The notes: generated by a model not told the origin, from the letters alone. Counted from the stretch's first letter, positions 40,133-49,154 are shown. The stretch: 60,991 nt of DNA from Planctomycetota bacterium (GCA_029260755.1 JAJDCQ010000237.1:1-60991); one strand, 5' to 3'. Made by a program: numbers and translations.

Positions 40133-41281
40133 TTGGGCCTTCGAATGGAAGTCATCAAGTGGCTGAACGAGAGCGGGGACATCCTGTTCCAGCGCGTCCC
40201 CGAGACGGGGCCGGCCGACATCAAGCTCGGCGCGCAGCTGATCGTTCACGAGGGTCAGAGCGCCGTCTTCGTCCGTGACGGGAAGGCGCTCGACACGTTC
40301 GGTCCGGGTCGCCACACCCTGACGACCGCCAACATCCCGATCCTCGGGAAGCTGCTCAAGCTGGTCTACGACGACCATCCCTTCCAGGCGATCGTCTACT
40401 ACTGCAGCCACCAGACGTTCAACGACCTCCGGTGGGGCACCAAGCAGCCGATCATGTTCAAGTCGGAGCACTCGAAGTGGGGCATCCCCATCCGGGGCTT
40501 CGGCAAGTTCGCCATGCGGATCAAGGACGCGCAGAGCTTCGTCGGCGCCTACGTCGGAACGACCGCGACCGTCACGATCAAGGACGTCGAGCAGAGTCTG
40601 AAGGACCGCATCGTGATGCGGCTCAACGACACGCTCGGCGAGCTGCCGAACCTCGACATCACCAACCTCGGTGGGAGCTACGAGGAGGTCGCGAACGAGG
40701 TCAAGACCCGGACCCAGGCCGACTTCGATCGGATGGGCCTGGAGATCGTCGACTTCGTCGTCGGGGCGCTCAACCCCGACGAGAAGACGATGGAGCAGAT
40801 CTCGAGGGCGCGCGAGCAGGACATCGTGATGTCCAACCCGGTCTACGCCCAGAACCGGATGATCGACGTCATGCAGTCGGCGGCCGAGAACGAGGGCGGC
40901 GGCGCCGGACAGATGATGGGCAACATGATGGGCATCGGCATGGGCCTGAACATGGGCGCCCAGATGCCGCACATGATGAATCAGGCGATGTATCCGGGGC
41001 AGATGCCCGGCCAGATGCCCGGCCAGATGATGCCCGGTCAGCACCCCGGCATGAACCCGCAGATGGCCCAGGGGCAGGTGCCGCCGGCCGCGGCCGCGCC
41101 CGCCGCGGCGCCGGCGGGGGTCGAGTGCCCGAACTGCAACGTCGGCATCAACGCCGGGAGCAAGTTCTGCGGCAACTGCGGCCACAAGATCGAGGTCCAG
41201 GAAGCCCACTGCACCGGCTGCGGCGTCAAGATGGTCGCCGGCGCGAAGTTCTGCGGAGAGTGCGGCACCCGGGCGACCTGA
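40133..41281 (+). CDS. SPFH/stomatin-like protein with C-terminal zinc ribbons
   Basis: 382 residues from TTG 40133, preferred over ATG 40145 because AGGAGG stands nine bases before it. The first 240 residues are an SPFH (band 7) domain of the COG4260 type (IVHEGQSAVFVRDGKALDTF, FGPGRHTLTT, PIRGFGKFAMRI). A Met/Gly/Gln-rich linker follows with four MPGQ units, then two zinc ribbons (CPNCNVGINAGSKFCGNCG and CTGCGVKMVAGAKFCGEC). Proteins of this kind assemble into membrane-linked rings or scaffolds; unlike classic stomatins it has no N-terminal membrane span. It ends in a strong terminator. Confidence 0.9.
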   Translation: MGLRMEVIKWLNESGDILFQRVPETGPADIKLGAQLIVHEGQSAVFVRDGKALDTFGPGRHTLTTANIPILGKLLKLVYDDHPFQAIVYYCSHQTFNDLRWGTKQPIMFKSEHSKWGIPIRGFGKFAMRIKDAQSFVGAYVGTTATVTIKDVEQSLKDRIVMRLNDTLGELPNLDITNLGGSYEEVANEVKTRTQADFDRMGLEIVDFVVGALNPDEKTMEQISRAREQDIVMSNPVYAQNRMIDVMQSAAENEGGGAGQMMGNMMGIGMGLNMGAQMPHMMNQAMYPGQMPGQMPGQMMPGQHPGMNPQMAQGQVPPAAAAPAAAPAGVECPNCNVGINAGSKFCGNCGHKIEVQEAHCTGCGVKMVAGAKFCGECGTRAT

Positions 41282-41311
41282 TCCGGCCGTCTCTCCTTCA
41301 CGCACCGACGC

Positions 41312-41345
41312 CGAGGGCGGAGCCGCTGCTCCGCCCTCGCGGTGT
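41312..41345 (+). terminator. Rho-independent terminator after the SPFH gene
   Basis: A perfect 12-bp stem (CGAGGGCGGAGC, 41312-41323, with its complement 41328-41339), a 4-base loop and the tail GCGGTGTTTT. It begins 30 bases after the stop codon. Confidence 0.8.
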
Positions 41346-41368
41346 TTTCAGGCAAGCGAGCCCCGCGC

Positions 41369-42574
41369 GTGATCGCCCCCTCCCGCCTGCTGCTCATCGC
41401 CTCGACGCTCGCGAGCGCCCTCGTCGTCCTCGCCGGATGCGGGGCTGCCCGCGCGCCCGGGCTGCAGCCGAACGAGACCGTCGACGAGGCCTTCGCGCGG
41501 GCGACCGCCCTCGAGAAGGAGCGGCGCTACGAGGAGGCGACGCTGCTGCTGAGTCAGCTCACCGGTCCCGACGCGGATCCGGATCTGCTCCAGCGGGTCG
41601 GGCACCGGCATCGTCAGTCGGGCCGGCGCGGGATCGCGCGGCGCCTGTTCGAGCGAGCGCTCGAGGACGGGCTCGAGAGCTACCGGCTCTTCCTCGACCT
41701 CGCCGACGACGCGATGGAGCGGCGCGACTTCGCGGCGGCGCTCCGCTACTACGAGCGGGCGCTCGAGACGGCCGGGTCCGACGCCGACGCGGCCGAGGTC
41801 GCCGAGGTGCGGATCGGGCGGGCGAGGGCGCTCCACGTGGTCGGACGGAGCGCCGAGGCGCTCGCCGCGTTCGAGGGGCTGCGCGACGGCTCATCGATGA
41901 GCTTCCGGGCGAGGGTCGCGATCGAGCTCGTCGATGTGTTCGAGCTCGACGCGGCCGAGCGGACCCTGCAGCCCGTGCCGCTCGAGGGCGCGGCCGAGCC
42001 CCTCGTCGTCGCCGCCCACGGCCGGCTCCTCGCGGCGCGCGAGCGGTGGAAGGATGCGGTCGCCGCGTTCGAGACGTGGCTCGACGAGGCCGAGACCGTC
42101 GTCGACGAGCTGCCGCTCGGGTTCCACCTCGCGCGAACCGACGTGGCCCTGGTGGCCGGCGACGTCGACGCGGCCGAGGATGCTCTCGACGACTGGGAGA
42201 CGCGCTCCTGGTACGAGTACGCCGTTCGCGGGACGCGCACCGTCCACTTCGACCTCCTCGACGGCGAGCCCGAGTCGGCCGTCGACCGGAGCAGCCGCCG
42301 AGGGCAGGTCGACCACACCGACCCGAAGACGCATCTGCTCTCGGGCTACGCGTTCGCCCTCCGCGGCGAGCCCGGCGACCAGTTCCAGGCCGACATTGCG
42401 ATGGGCCACACCCTCGAGCTCAAGCTCGGCGTGACCGAGGGCGAGCGCCGCTGGGCGCTCCGCGTCGCCGCCCAGATGCGGCAGCTCTTCGTCGAGAAGC
42501 CGCAGCGGGAGCAGCTCGACCGGATGTGGCCCTGGGTCGAGCACCTCGAGCTCTACGGCCGCCGAGCCCCGTAG
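41369..42574 (+). CDS. TPR-containing lipoprotein
   Basis: 401 residues from GTG 41369. A hydrophobic signal ends in the lipobox VLAGC. The rest is helical with TPR-like pairs (ARATALEKERRYEEATLLLS, DDAMERRDFAAALRYYERAL, ARALHVVGRSAEALAAFEGL). It is likely anchored in the outer membrane and binds partners. An earlier GTG at 41342 overlaps the tail of the SPFH terminator, so I chose the later one. It is followed by a large family A palindrome. Confidence 0.8.
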   Translation: MIAPSRLLLIASTLASALVVLAGCGAARAPGLQPNETVDEAFARATALEKERRYEEATLLLSQLTGPDADPDLLQRVGHRHRQSGRRGIARRLFERALEDGLESYRLFLDLADDAMERRDFAAALRYYERALETAGSDADAAEVAEVRIGRARALHVVGRSAEALAAFEGLRDGSSMSFRARVAIELVDVFELDAAERTLQPVPLEGAAEPLVVAAHGRLLAARERWKDAVAAFETWLDEAETVVDELPLGFHLARTDVALVAGDVDAAEDALDDWETRSWYEYAVRGTRTVHFDLLDGEPESAVDRSSRRGQVDHTDPKTHLLSGYAFALRGEPGDQFQADIAMGHTLELKLGVTEGERRWALRVAAQMRQLFVEKPQREQLDRMWPWVEHLELYGRRAP

Positions 42575-42591
42575 CGAGGCCTGCGATGATG

Positions 42592-42885
42592 ATCGGCTAC
42601 GCCGATCGATTCCTCACGCCAAGGCGCCAAGGTTCCAGGGGAAACGCCAGGAGCGCCAAGGAGCCCCCCTCGAAGGCCCCATCGCGGCGTCTGCCGGCGG
42701 AATCTCGCGCAAAGGCGCGAAGACGCAGAGAGAGCGTTCGGCGACCTCGCCATATGAGCTTCGCGCCTTCGCGCCGTTGCGCGAGCTCTCACCGCGCTCG
42801 GCCGCGGCACCCGCGCCGGCAACGACCCTTGGCGTCCTTCGCGCCCCTTGGCGCCTTGGCGTGAGAAATCGTCGGCGAAGCCGAC
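42592..42885. repeat. Family A-related nested palindrome, copy 4
   Basis: About 290 bases. The outer arms (42592-42632 and 42846-42885) share CTCACGCCAAGGCGCCAAGG and its complement plus ATCGGCTACGCCGAT-type ends. Inside lies a second inverted pair beginning CTCGCGCAAAGGCGCGAAGA near 42702 and ending TTGCGCGAG near 42785. It fills the gap between the convergent TPR and flippase genes. The internal GGCAACGACCCTTGGCG also occurs in the other family A copies. Confidence 0.8.
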
Positions 42886-42910
42886 ATCGCTGCCAGCCAG
42901 CCCACCCTCA

Positions 42911-44416
42911 TCACGCCGTCCGTCTCCCCCGAAGGTCCCGCAGCACCGCGAGAGGTCGATCGCCCGGACTCAGGACGACCTGGAGGGCCACCGCGTAGAC
43001 CGCGATCGCGGCGACGCCCGCGCCGATCGTCCCGACGAACCTCTCGAGGGCGAGGACGCCGGCGACCACCCCCGCGACGAGCGAGAGCCGGATCAGCGCG
43101 CCCGCGCCGGTCGGCAGGCCGAGCCGCGTCAGCGCCGCGAGGTCGATGATCTTGAGGATCACCTGGGTGGAGAGGGTCGCGACGGCGGCGCCCTCGATGC
43201 CGGCGACCGGGACCAGCGCGATCGTCATGGCGAGGTTCACCATCACGCCGAACGCCGAGATCGCGGTCGCGACCTCCGCCCGTCCGACCGTCTCGAGGAC
43301 GACCCAGCGGTTCGGGGGAGCGTGGCCGACGAGCCAGGCGATCGCGAGGATCCGGAGCGCGGTCGACGCCCCGTCCGCGTAGACCTCGCCGCAGGCGAGT
43401 CGGAGGATCGGTCCGGGGATGAACGCGACGGCGAGGGCGAGCGGGACGGCGAGGGCGAAGCTGCCCATCATCACCCGCTCGGCTCGCCTCACGAACCTGC
43501 CGACGTCGTCGGCGAGGGTGCGGGCCAGGACCGGCCCGGCCGCGAGGGTGACGACCGTCGCGGGGACCATCGCGAGCAGGGCGACCCGGGAGGCCGCCCG
43601 GTAGAGGCCGGTCTCGTCGTCGCCCCGCATCGAGAAGACGACGAGCGCGTCGGTCTCGACGAGGGCGACGGCGACGAGCTGGTTGAGGGCGAAGAAGACG
43701 CTCGTCCGGGCGAGGGCGAGGGCTCCGGGGGCGGCCTCGGTCGGCCGGGTCGGGGCGGGATCACCGGCGACTCCGCCGCGGTCGCTCGCGCGCAGAGCGG
43801 CCGACGTCATCCCGGCCGCGACGATCGCCGCGACGGCCGCGCCCGCGAGCCATCCCAGGGCGGCCGCGAAGATGCCGCCGACGGTCGCGATCGCGATCGC
43901 GACGGCCGCCGCCGTCGCGACCGCGTCGATCGCGGCGACGACCGCCTGGAGCCCCATCCGCTCGAGGCCGCGCAGGACGCCCCGATCGACCATCGTCTGG
44001 ACGCGAGCGATCGCCGCCGCGGCGATCACGAGCACGATGATGCCGGTCGAGGGCTCCTCCGCCGGCCAGCCGCCGCGGGCGTGGAAGATCGCGGCGACGC
44101 CGACGCCGACCGAGAGCGCGGTCGCCCCCGCGGCGACGCGGAGCAGGCGCGTCGCCCGGACGAGGGCGCGCGCGCCGGCGCGGTCGCGGGCGATCGCCAG
44201 GACGAGGTAGTTGCCCAGGCCGAGGTCGGCCACGACGCCGAGGAGGGCCGTGGCGGCCAGGGCCGCGCCGAGCCGTCCGAACGCGTCGGCGCCGAGGCGC
44301 GCGAGGAGCGCGAGCGCCGCGGCCCGCCCGGCGAGCTGGACCGCGAACGCGATGCCGGTCAGGACGACGTGTCCGGCGAAGAGACGCGTCTCGGCGGGCG
44401 TCGCGGGCTCGCTCAC
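42911..44416 (-). CDS. Polysaccharide flippase/polymerase-type membrane protein
   Basis: 501 residues with about 12-14 membrane spans of the MOP/Wzx-like kind: GHVVLTGIAFAVQLAGRAAA, the LGRLGA-type loop (DAFGRLGAALAATALLGVVA), DLGLGNYLVLAIARD and later paired helices. Such transporters flip lipid-linked glycans across the inner membrane, fitting the glycosyltransferases elsewhere in this window. Start is GTG 44416, 16 bases after the thioesterase stop. It is the last gene of the operon. Confidence 0.88.
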   Translation of the reverse strand: MSEPATPAETRLFAGHVVLTGIAFAVQLAGRAAALALLARLGADAFGRLGAALAATALLGVVADLGLGNYLVLAIARDRAGARALVRATRLLRVAAGATALSVGVGVAAIFHARGGWPAEEPSTGIIVLVIAAAAIARVQTMVDRGVLRGLERMGLQAVVAAIDAVATAAAVAIAIATVGGIFAAALGWLAGAAVAAIVAAGMTSAALRASDRGGVAGDPAPTRPTEAAPGALALARTSVFFALNQLVAVALVETDALVVFSMRGDDETGLYRAASRVALLAMVPATVVTLAAGPVLARTLADDVGRFVRRAERVMMGSFALAVPLALAVAFIPGPILRLACGEVYADGASTALRILAIAWLVGHAPPNRWVVLETVGRAEVATAISAFGVMVNLAMTIALVPVAGIEGAAVATLSTQVILKIIDLAALTRLGLPTGAGALIRLSLVAGVVAGVLALERFVGTIGAGVAAIAVYAVALQVVLSPGDRPLAVLRDLRGRRTA

Positions 44417-44432
44417 GCTGGGCCGGTCGAGG

Positions 44433-44966
44433 TCAGCCGCCCTGCTTCGCCTTCCACTGGCGCGCCGCCTCCTTGCGCAGGGTCGCGCGCTTCCGCCCCT
44501 CCTCGTTCCGGCGCCGATCGTCCTCCTTGAGGATCACGAGCTCGGGGACGGGGACGGGCTTGAAGTCCTCGCCGACGGCCACCATCGTGAAGAAGCAGGT
44601 GTTCGTGTGGCGGTGCTCGCCGCTGAGCAGGTTCTCGGACTGGACCCGGATGCCGATCTCCATCGACGAGCGTCCTACGTAGTTGACGCTCGCGAAGAGA
44701 TGCAGGATCTCGCCGACCTTGACCGAGCTGTGAAAGTCGACCCGGTCGACCGACGCCGTGACGCAGTAGTGGTTGCTGTGCTTGCACGCCGCGATGTAGG
44801 CGATCCGGTCGAGCATCGCTAGCAGCACGCCGCCGTGGACGTTGCCCGAGAAGTTCGCGTGGTTCGGCTGCATCAGCTCGGAGAGCTCGGTGCGGCTCTC
44901 GGCGATGCGCTTGGGGGGCGGCCGGGTGAGGTCGTCCTTGCCCTTCTTGCTCTTGTCGTCAGTCAT
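44433..44966 (-). CDS. Acyl-CoA thioesterase, hotdog fold (YciA-like)
   Basis: 177 residues. The 4HBT motif NFSGNVHGGVLLAMLDRIAY holds the catalytic Asn/Asp pair of the acyl-CoA hydrolase group, followed by VDRVDFHSSVKVGEIL, YVGRSSMEIGIRV and CFFTMVAVG. It hydrolyses acyl-CoA to free acid in the cytoplasm. The last 35 residues are Arg/Lys/Glu-rich and beyond the usual fold. The start overlaps the NAD kinase stop by eight bases. Confidence 0.92.
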   Translation of the reverse strand: MTDDKSKKGKDDLTRPPPKRIAESRTELSELMQPNHANFSGNVHGGVLLAMLDRIAYIAACKHSNHYCVTASVDRVDFHSSVKVGEILHLFASVNYVGRSSMEIGIRVQSENLLSGEHRHTNTCFFTMVAVGEDFKPVPVPELVILKEDDRRRNEEGRKRATLRKEAARQWKAKQGG

Positions 44967-45978
44967 CTCGCTTGCTCGCTTCCTTTTCGACCGGCGCCTC
45001 GCGACACGCCTCCGTCGGGGTTGGTGGCTGTTCCTGGGGCTGCTTCTCGTTCGAGCCTCGAACCGGGACGCGACCCGCGCGGGCCGCTCGCTCGCTCCCG
45101 CGCTTGCCGCGGCGGCGCTCGCTCCGGCGGTACTTCGGCGCCGTCCCCCAGCCGAGCTTCGTCCTGAGCACGTCGTAGTAGCTGCGCTGTCCGTGGCTGA
45201 CGAGCGGGAAGTCGAGCCTCGCCCGCTCGATCGTGATCTCGCTGTCGAGGTTGACCGGCTCCTTTTCGTGCCCGTCGAAGACGACGGCCGCCTCCTCGAC
45301 CTGACTCTGGATCCGGAGCGTCAGGCGCTGGGTCGCCTCGATCACGATCGGACGGTTCGTGAGGGCGTGCGGCGCGATCGGCGTCACGATGAACGCCTTC
45401 ATCCCGGGCGTCAGGATCGGCCCGCCGAGCGAGAGCGAGTACGCGGTCGAGCCGACCGGCGTCGAGACGATCAGGCCGTCGGCGCGGTACTTCGTGGCGT
45501 GGTCATCGCCGACCCAGGCGTTGATGGTGATGAGGCGCGTCATGACGCCCTGGTGGATCACGGCGTCGTTGAGGGCGTAGTGATGGCGCTTGCGGTCGCC
45601 GTCGCGGACCTCGCAGCGGAGCATCATTCGCGGGACGACCGTGAACTCGGGCCCCTTGCCCTCGAGCCATCCGGCCACGTCGTCCTCGGTGAACTCGGCC
45701 AGGAAGCCGAGCTTCCCGATGTTGACCCCGACCGTCGGGACCGGCGCCCCGCGCATCCGGCGGGCCGTCGTGAGGATCGTCCCGTCGCCGCCGATGCTGA
45801 GGACGAGGTCGCAGCCGGCGATCAGCTCGCGGAGCTCGGCGACCGGCTCCCCCTCGAGGACGACCTCCATCCCGGCCGCCCGGAAGCGCGCGGCGATGCG
45901 CTCCGCATACGCCGGCGCCTCCGCCTTCCACGGGCTCGGGAGGATCGCCACCTTCTTCACGGTGTCCGGTCCGATCAC
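44959..45978 (-). CDS. nadK: NAD kinase
   Basis: 339 residues from GTG 45978. GGDGT at 63-67, then VNIGKLGFLAEF, the nucleotide-binding LNDAV, RADGLIVSTPVGSTAYSLSL and PHALTNRPIV are all diagnostic. It phosphorylates NAD to NADP. The C-terminal 50 or so residues are a low-complexity, Arg/Lys/Glu/Pro tail not needed by the family. GTG overlaps the stop of the ArsA-like gene by four bases. Confidence 0.96.
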   Translation of the reverse strand: MIGPDTVKKVAILPSPWKAEAPAYAERIAARFRAAGMEVVLEGEPVAELRELIAGCDLVLSIGGDGTILTTARRMRGAPVPTVGVNIGKLGFLAEFTEDDVAGWLEGKGPEFTVVPRMMLRCEVRDGDRKRHHYALNDAVIHQGVMTRLITINAWVGDDHATKYRADGLIVSTPVGSTAYSLSLGGPILTPGMKAFIVTPIAPHALTNRPIVIEATQRLTLRIQSQVEEAAVVFDGHEKEPVNLDSEITIERARLDFPLVSHGQRSYYDVLRTKLGWGTAPKYRRSERRRGKRGSERAARAGRVPVRGSNEKQPQEQPPTPTEACREAPVEKEASKRDD

Positions 45979-47186
45979 GCCGCCGCCTCCCGCGCGCCGA
46001 GATGGCCGCAGACGGCCGAGAGCGCCTCGAGGTCGTGGACGTCGCCGTCGAAGAACGGGATGCAGCGGAAGGCGGTCTCGTCGCCGGCCAGGCGGCGGAG
46101 GGCATCGACGACGCGGCGATCGGCGGCGGCCAGCTCGCGCTGGCGGCGCCAGGCCGAGACGAGGCGTGCGGCGACGGCTCGATCGCGTGGGTCGAGGTCG
46201 GCGTCGCGGAGGGCGGCCTCGGGCTCGGGGGCGCCGTCGAGGAGGTCCTCGATCGTCCGCCCGTCGGCCGTCGTCTGGAACGCGGGCCGGACCCGGTTCA
46301 CGACGACCGCCTCGAGGGGGAGCCCGGCCCGCCGGAGCTCCTCGACGAACGAGCGTCCCGGGTCGCGCTGACTCCAGGCCGGGCTGGTCACCAGGACGAA
46401 GGAGGTGGTCGTCCGCTCGCGGAGCAGCTCGCCCGCGCGCCGGGCGCGGTCCCGGAACCCCTCGTAGAGCCCCTCGAACGCCTGGAAGAACTCGGACAGG
46501 TTCTTGAGGAAGGCGAGCCCGACGAGGTCGCCGATCCAGCGCGCCGCCGCGCGCACGCCCTTCTGCATGACCGAGAGGCGCGAGCCCTTCTTGAAGTAGG
46601 GCAGGAGGAGCCACTTCAGGATCCCGGTGTCGAGGACGCTCGTCATCCGCTCGCTCGCGTCGAGGAAGTCGAGCGCGTGCTTGTTCGGCGGCGTGTCGAG
46701 GATCACCAGGTCGTAGCGGCCCTCGTCGTGGAGCTCGTACAGCTTCTCGAGGGCGACGAACTCCTGGCTGCCGATCACCTGCCCGGAGATCTCGCGGTAG
46801 AACGGGTTCGCCAGGATCCGATCGCGGATCTCCGCGTTCGGCGCGTGCCGGTCGATCAGGCGGTCGAAGGTGTGCTTGGTGTCGAGCTGAGTCGCGTGCA
46901 GCGGCGCCGACGTCTCGATCCCCGCCGCGCGGAGCCGATCCTCGGGGATCGGCACCTCGTCGTTGCCGAGCGGTCCGACGCCCAGCGAGTCGGCCAGCCG
47001 CTTCGCCGGGTCGATCGTGCAGACCAGCGTCCGTCGTCCGCGCGCCGCGCCGCGAATCGCGAGGGCGGCCGCGACGGTCGTCTTGCCGACCCCGCCGGTG
47101 CCGAAGACGACGACGACGCGCTTGGCGTCGAGGATCGCGTCGATCGGGCTCGGCTCGCCCGGGCGCGGGGTCTCGGAGGCGCTCAC
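45975..47186 (-). CDS. Get3/ArsA-like ATPase (BagB-like)
   Basis: 403 residues. Deviant Walker A FGTGGVGKTTVAAALA, CTIDPAKRLADSLG, and switch II LVILDTPPNKHALDFLDA. This form, without the HT dipeptide of true ArsA, resembles the second member of the mycobacterial Get3-like pair (Rv3680/BagB). Such ATPases handle membrane-protein or stress functions rather than arsenite; no arsenic genes are nearby. It overlaps the next ArsA-like gene by four bases, so the two products are made together, presumably as a heteromer. Confidence 0.88.
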   Translation of the reverse strand: MSASETPRPGEPSPIDAILDAKRVVVVFGTGGVGKTTVAAALAIRGAARGRRTLVCTIDPAKRLADSLGVGPLGNDEVPIPEDRLRAAGIETSAPLHATQLDTKHTFDRLIDRHAPNAEIRDRILANPFYREISGQVIGSQEFVALEKLYELHDEGRYDLVILDTPPNKHALDFLDASERMTSVLDTGILKWLLLPYFKKGSRLSVMQKGVRAAARWIGDLVGLAFLKNLSEFFQAFEGLYEGFRDRARRAGELLRERTTTSFVLVTSPAWSQRDPGRSFVEELRRAGLPLEAVVVNRVRPAFQTTADGRTIEDLLDGAPEPEAALRDADLDPRDRAVAARLVSAWRRQRELAAADRRVVDALRRLAGDETAFRCIPFFDGDVHDLEALSAVCGHLGAREAAA

Positions 47187-48169
47187 GAGCGCGCCCCCAC
47201 GCCGGCCCGGAGGCCGGCCTCGACGGCGTCGGCGACCGCGTCGAGCGCCGCCCGGTCGAAGTGAGGCGTCGCGACGAGCGGGATGCTCGTCGACGGCAGC
47301 GGGATCGCCGCGCGGACCCGATCGGCCTGGTCGCAGGCGAGGTCGCGCCGGGCGCGAAGATGGCGGGCGGCGGCGAGGACGAGCGGGCCGGCGCCCCGAC
47401 CGCCGAGGGCCGCGTCGAGCGCCAAACCGCGGCGATCGTCGGTCTGCAAGCGTGAGAGAGCGTCGTCGTCGTCGGGCTCGAAGGGCTCGACCGGGACGGC
47501 GTTGACGAAGAGGCGCCCCATCGGGATGCGCAGCTCGTCCCGGACGCGGGCGTGCAGCTCGATGGTCTCGGCGACGGGCATCTCTTCGGGCAAGGTCACG
47601 AGGTTGAGGGCCGTCTTCTTCCGGTCGCGCAGGAGGGCGGCGATCTTCTCGGCCTGGTGCCGAAGGTTGCCGACGAGCAGCCGCGCCGAGACGTCGGGGA
47701 CGTTGAGGATCCCGGCCCCGTGTCCGGTCGAGGGCGCGTCGAAGATCACCACGTCCCAGGTCGGCTTGCCCGACCAGAACGAGCTCTCGTCGACGAGCCG
47801 AAAGATCTTCCCCAGCAGGACGAGCTCTCGCAAGCCCGGCGCCGCCGCGTAGAAGGACTTCCAGACGGGATGCGCGAGGATCTTGCGGGAGACGGCGCGC
47901 AGCCCGACGTGGGTGTCGAAGAACTCCTCGATGACCCGGTCGGGCTCGAGGTTGACCGCGGCAATGCCTTCGCCGAGCTCGGTGACCGTCGCGCCGACGG
48001 GGTCGACGCCGAAGAGCTCACCGAATCGGTCGTGGCGCTCGATCGAGACGAGCAGCGCGCGGAGCCCGCGGCGCGCGGCGATGCGGGCGAGCGCGGCGGA
48101 GACGGTCGTCTTGCCGACGCCCCCCTTCCCCGTCGTGATGAGGAGCCGCCTCGTGAGGAGGTCGGGCAA
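47183..48169 (-). CDS. Get3/ArsA-like ATPase (BagA-like)
   Basis: 328 residues, start TTG 48169. Walker A TTGKGGVGKTTVSAAL, the IERHDRFGELFGV strand, SFYAAAPGLRELVLLGKIF and switch II VVIFDAPSTGHG match the first member of the Get3-like pair (Rv3679/BagA of mycobacteria). It should dimerise with the product of the overlapping downstream gene. Two Get3-like ATPases next to NAD kinase form a compact housekeeping operon. Confidence 0.88.
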   Translation of the reverse strand: MPDLLTRRLLITTGKGGVGKTTVSAALARIAARRGLRALLVSIERHDRFGELFGVDPVGATVTELGEGIAAVNLEPDRVIEEFFDTHVGLRAVSRKILAHPVWKSFYAAAPGLRELVLLGKIFRLVDESSFWSGKPTWDVVIFDAPSTGHGAGILNVPDVSARLLVGNLRHQAEKIAALLRDRKKTALNLVTLPEEMPVAETIELHARVRDELRIPMGRLFVNAVPVEPFEPDDDDALSRLQTDDRRGLALDAALGGRGAGPLVLAAARHLRARRDLACDQADRVRAAIPLPSTSIPLVATPHFDRAALDAVADAVEAGLRAGVGARS

Positions 48170-48247
48170 CGACGCCGCCCTTCGAGACCAGGGTCCCGGA
48201 ACGGACCGGCGCGAGGAACGACGGCCGGCCCGCGAAGAATGAACGAT

Positions 48248-48409
48248 CTAGGGATTCTTGCGGTGGATCGTCCAGTTCTTCTTCTTGCGGCGACGGCGGC
48301 GGAGATCCTTGAGCTTGGTGCCGACCCGACGGCGGTGGCTTTTGGGCTTCGCGCGGAAGCCGTGCCGCCTCTTCCTCTTGATGTTGCTCTTGCGAATGCG
48401 GAGCTTCAT
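48248..48409 (-). CDS. rpmH: bL34-like ribosomal protein
   Basis: 53 residues, too short for many gene finders. The first 21 residues (KLRIRKSNIKRKRRHGFRAK) match the bL34 hallmark SNxKRKRxHGFRxR; the rest stays very basic (RRRVGTKLKDLRRRRRKKK) but departs from the usual GRxVLxxRRxKGRxxL ending and finishes TIHRKNP. bL34 is a small 50S subunit protein. It is not beside dnaA as in many bacteria. It lies 78 bases before the ArsA-like gene. A different tiny basic ribosomal protein is the main alternative. Confidence 0.65.
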   Translation of the reverse strand: MKLRIRKSNIKRKRRHGFRAKPKSHRRRVGTKLKDLRRRRRKKKNWTIHRKNP

Positions 48410-48574
48410 GACGTCTTCGTCCGTTGCAACCAGTCTACGAAAGCTACGAAAGTTACGAGAGCGCCCCGAGATGCATGCGCGGGGCGCGAAGGCCGCATAT
48501 CATAGCGACGCGTCGCGGCGGATGCAAGCGCTGTTCACGCCCGATTCCGCCGACGAGGAAGTGAGTCTTCCCCC

Positions 48575-49006
48575 ATGACGAGCTGGACTTACGAGCTCCT
48601 CGACCACACCGCCGACATGGGCTTCCGGGTCCGGTCGGCGTCCGCCGATGGCATCCTCGAGGCGGCCGCCCGGGCGCTCGCGGACATCATCACGCCGGTC
48701 GGCGGGATCGGGGATGACGAGATCGCGACCATCCGGGTCGACGAGACCGAGCCGGCACTCGCCCTCCACGGGCTGCTCGACGAGATCCTCTTCCAGTTCG
48801 AGACGACGGGCCGGCTGCTCGTCTTCGTCGATCGGGTCGAGCGCGACGAGACCGGAGTGACCGTGACGGTGCGGGGCGCCGCGCTCGATGCCGAACGAAA
48901 CCCGATCGACCGGGTGATCAAGGCGGTGACGCTGCATGGGCTTCGGTTCGAGCGGGAGGAGGAGGCGGGGGAGGGCTGGGTGGCGGAGGTGATCCTGGAC
49001 CTCTGA
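48575..49006 (+). CDS. Archease
   Basis: 143 residues, full length. Signature parts: YELLDHTADMGFRVRS, ARALADIITP, LHGLLDEILFQFETTG and the end DRVIKAVTLHGLRFE with GWVAEVILDL. Archease binds a metal and activates the RNA ligase RtcB, speeding its guanylylation; RtcB itself is not in this window. Upstream, a GCGCCCC/GGGGCGC hairpin and three 9-base TACGAAAGC-type tandem units (about 48436-48462) separate it from the divergent bL34 gene. Confidence 0.93.
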   Translation: MTSWTYELLDHTADMGFRVRSASADGILEAAARALADIITPVGGIGDDEIATIRVDETEPALALHGLLDEILFQFETTGRLLVFVDRVERDETGVTVTVRGAALDAERNPIDRVIKAVTLHGLRFEREEEAGEGWVAEVILDL

Positions 49007-49010
49007 TCGG

Positions 49011-49124
49011 CGTTCCGGAACGACGAACTCCTCACGCAAAGGCGCAAAGGCGCAAAGGAGCTCTGCCAGGTCGAGGTCTCGGATCAGAGCAACGATCCTT
49101 GGCGCCTTTGCGCCTTTGCGTGAG
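49011..49124. repeat. Family A palindromic repeat, copy 2
   Basis: Arms 49031-49058 and 49097-49124 are the same as in the 20.6-kb copy, and the loop differs from that copy at very few bases. GTTCCGGAAC precedes it. It starts a few bases after the archease stop and lies 3' of the minus-strand gene at 49218 as well. Confidence 0.9.
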
Positions 49125-49154
49125 ATCCCATCTCCATCGCCGTGCCAACCGTAC

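Noticed and set aside
45975..48169. Arsenic resistance operon
   Set aside because: The two ArsA-like ATPases lack an ArsB or ArsR neighbour and fit the Get3-like BagA/BagB type better.
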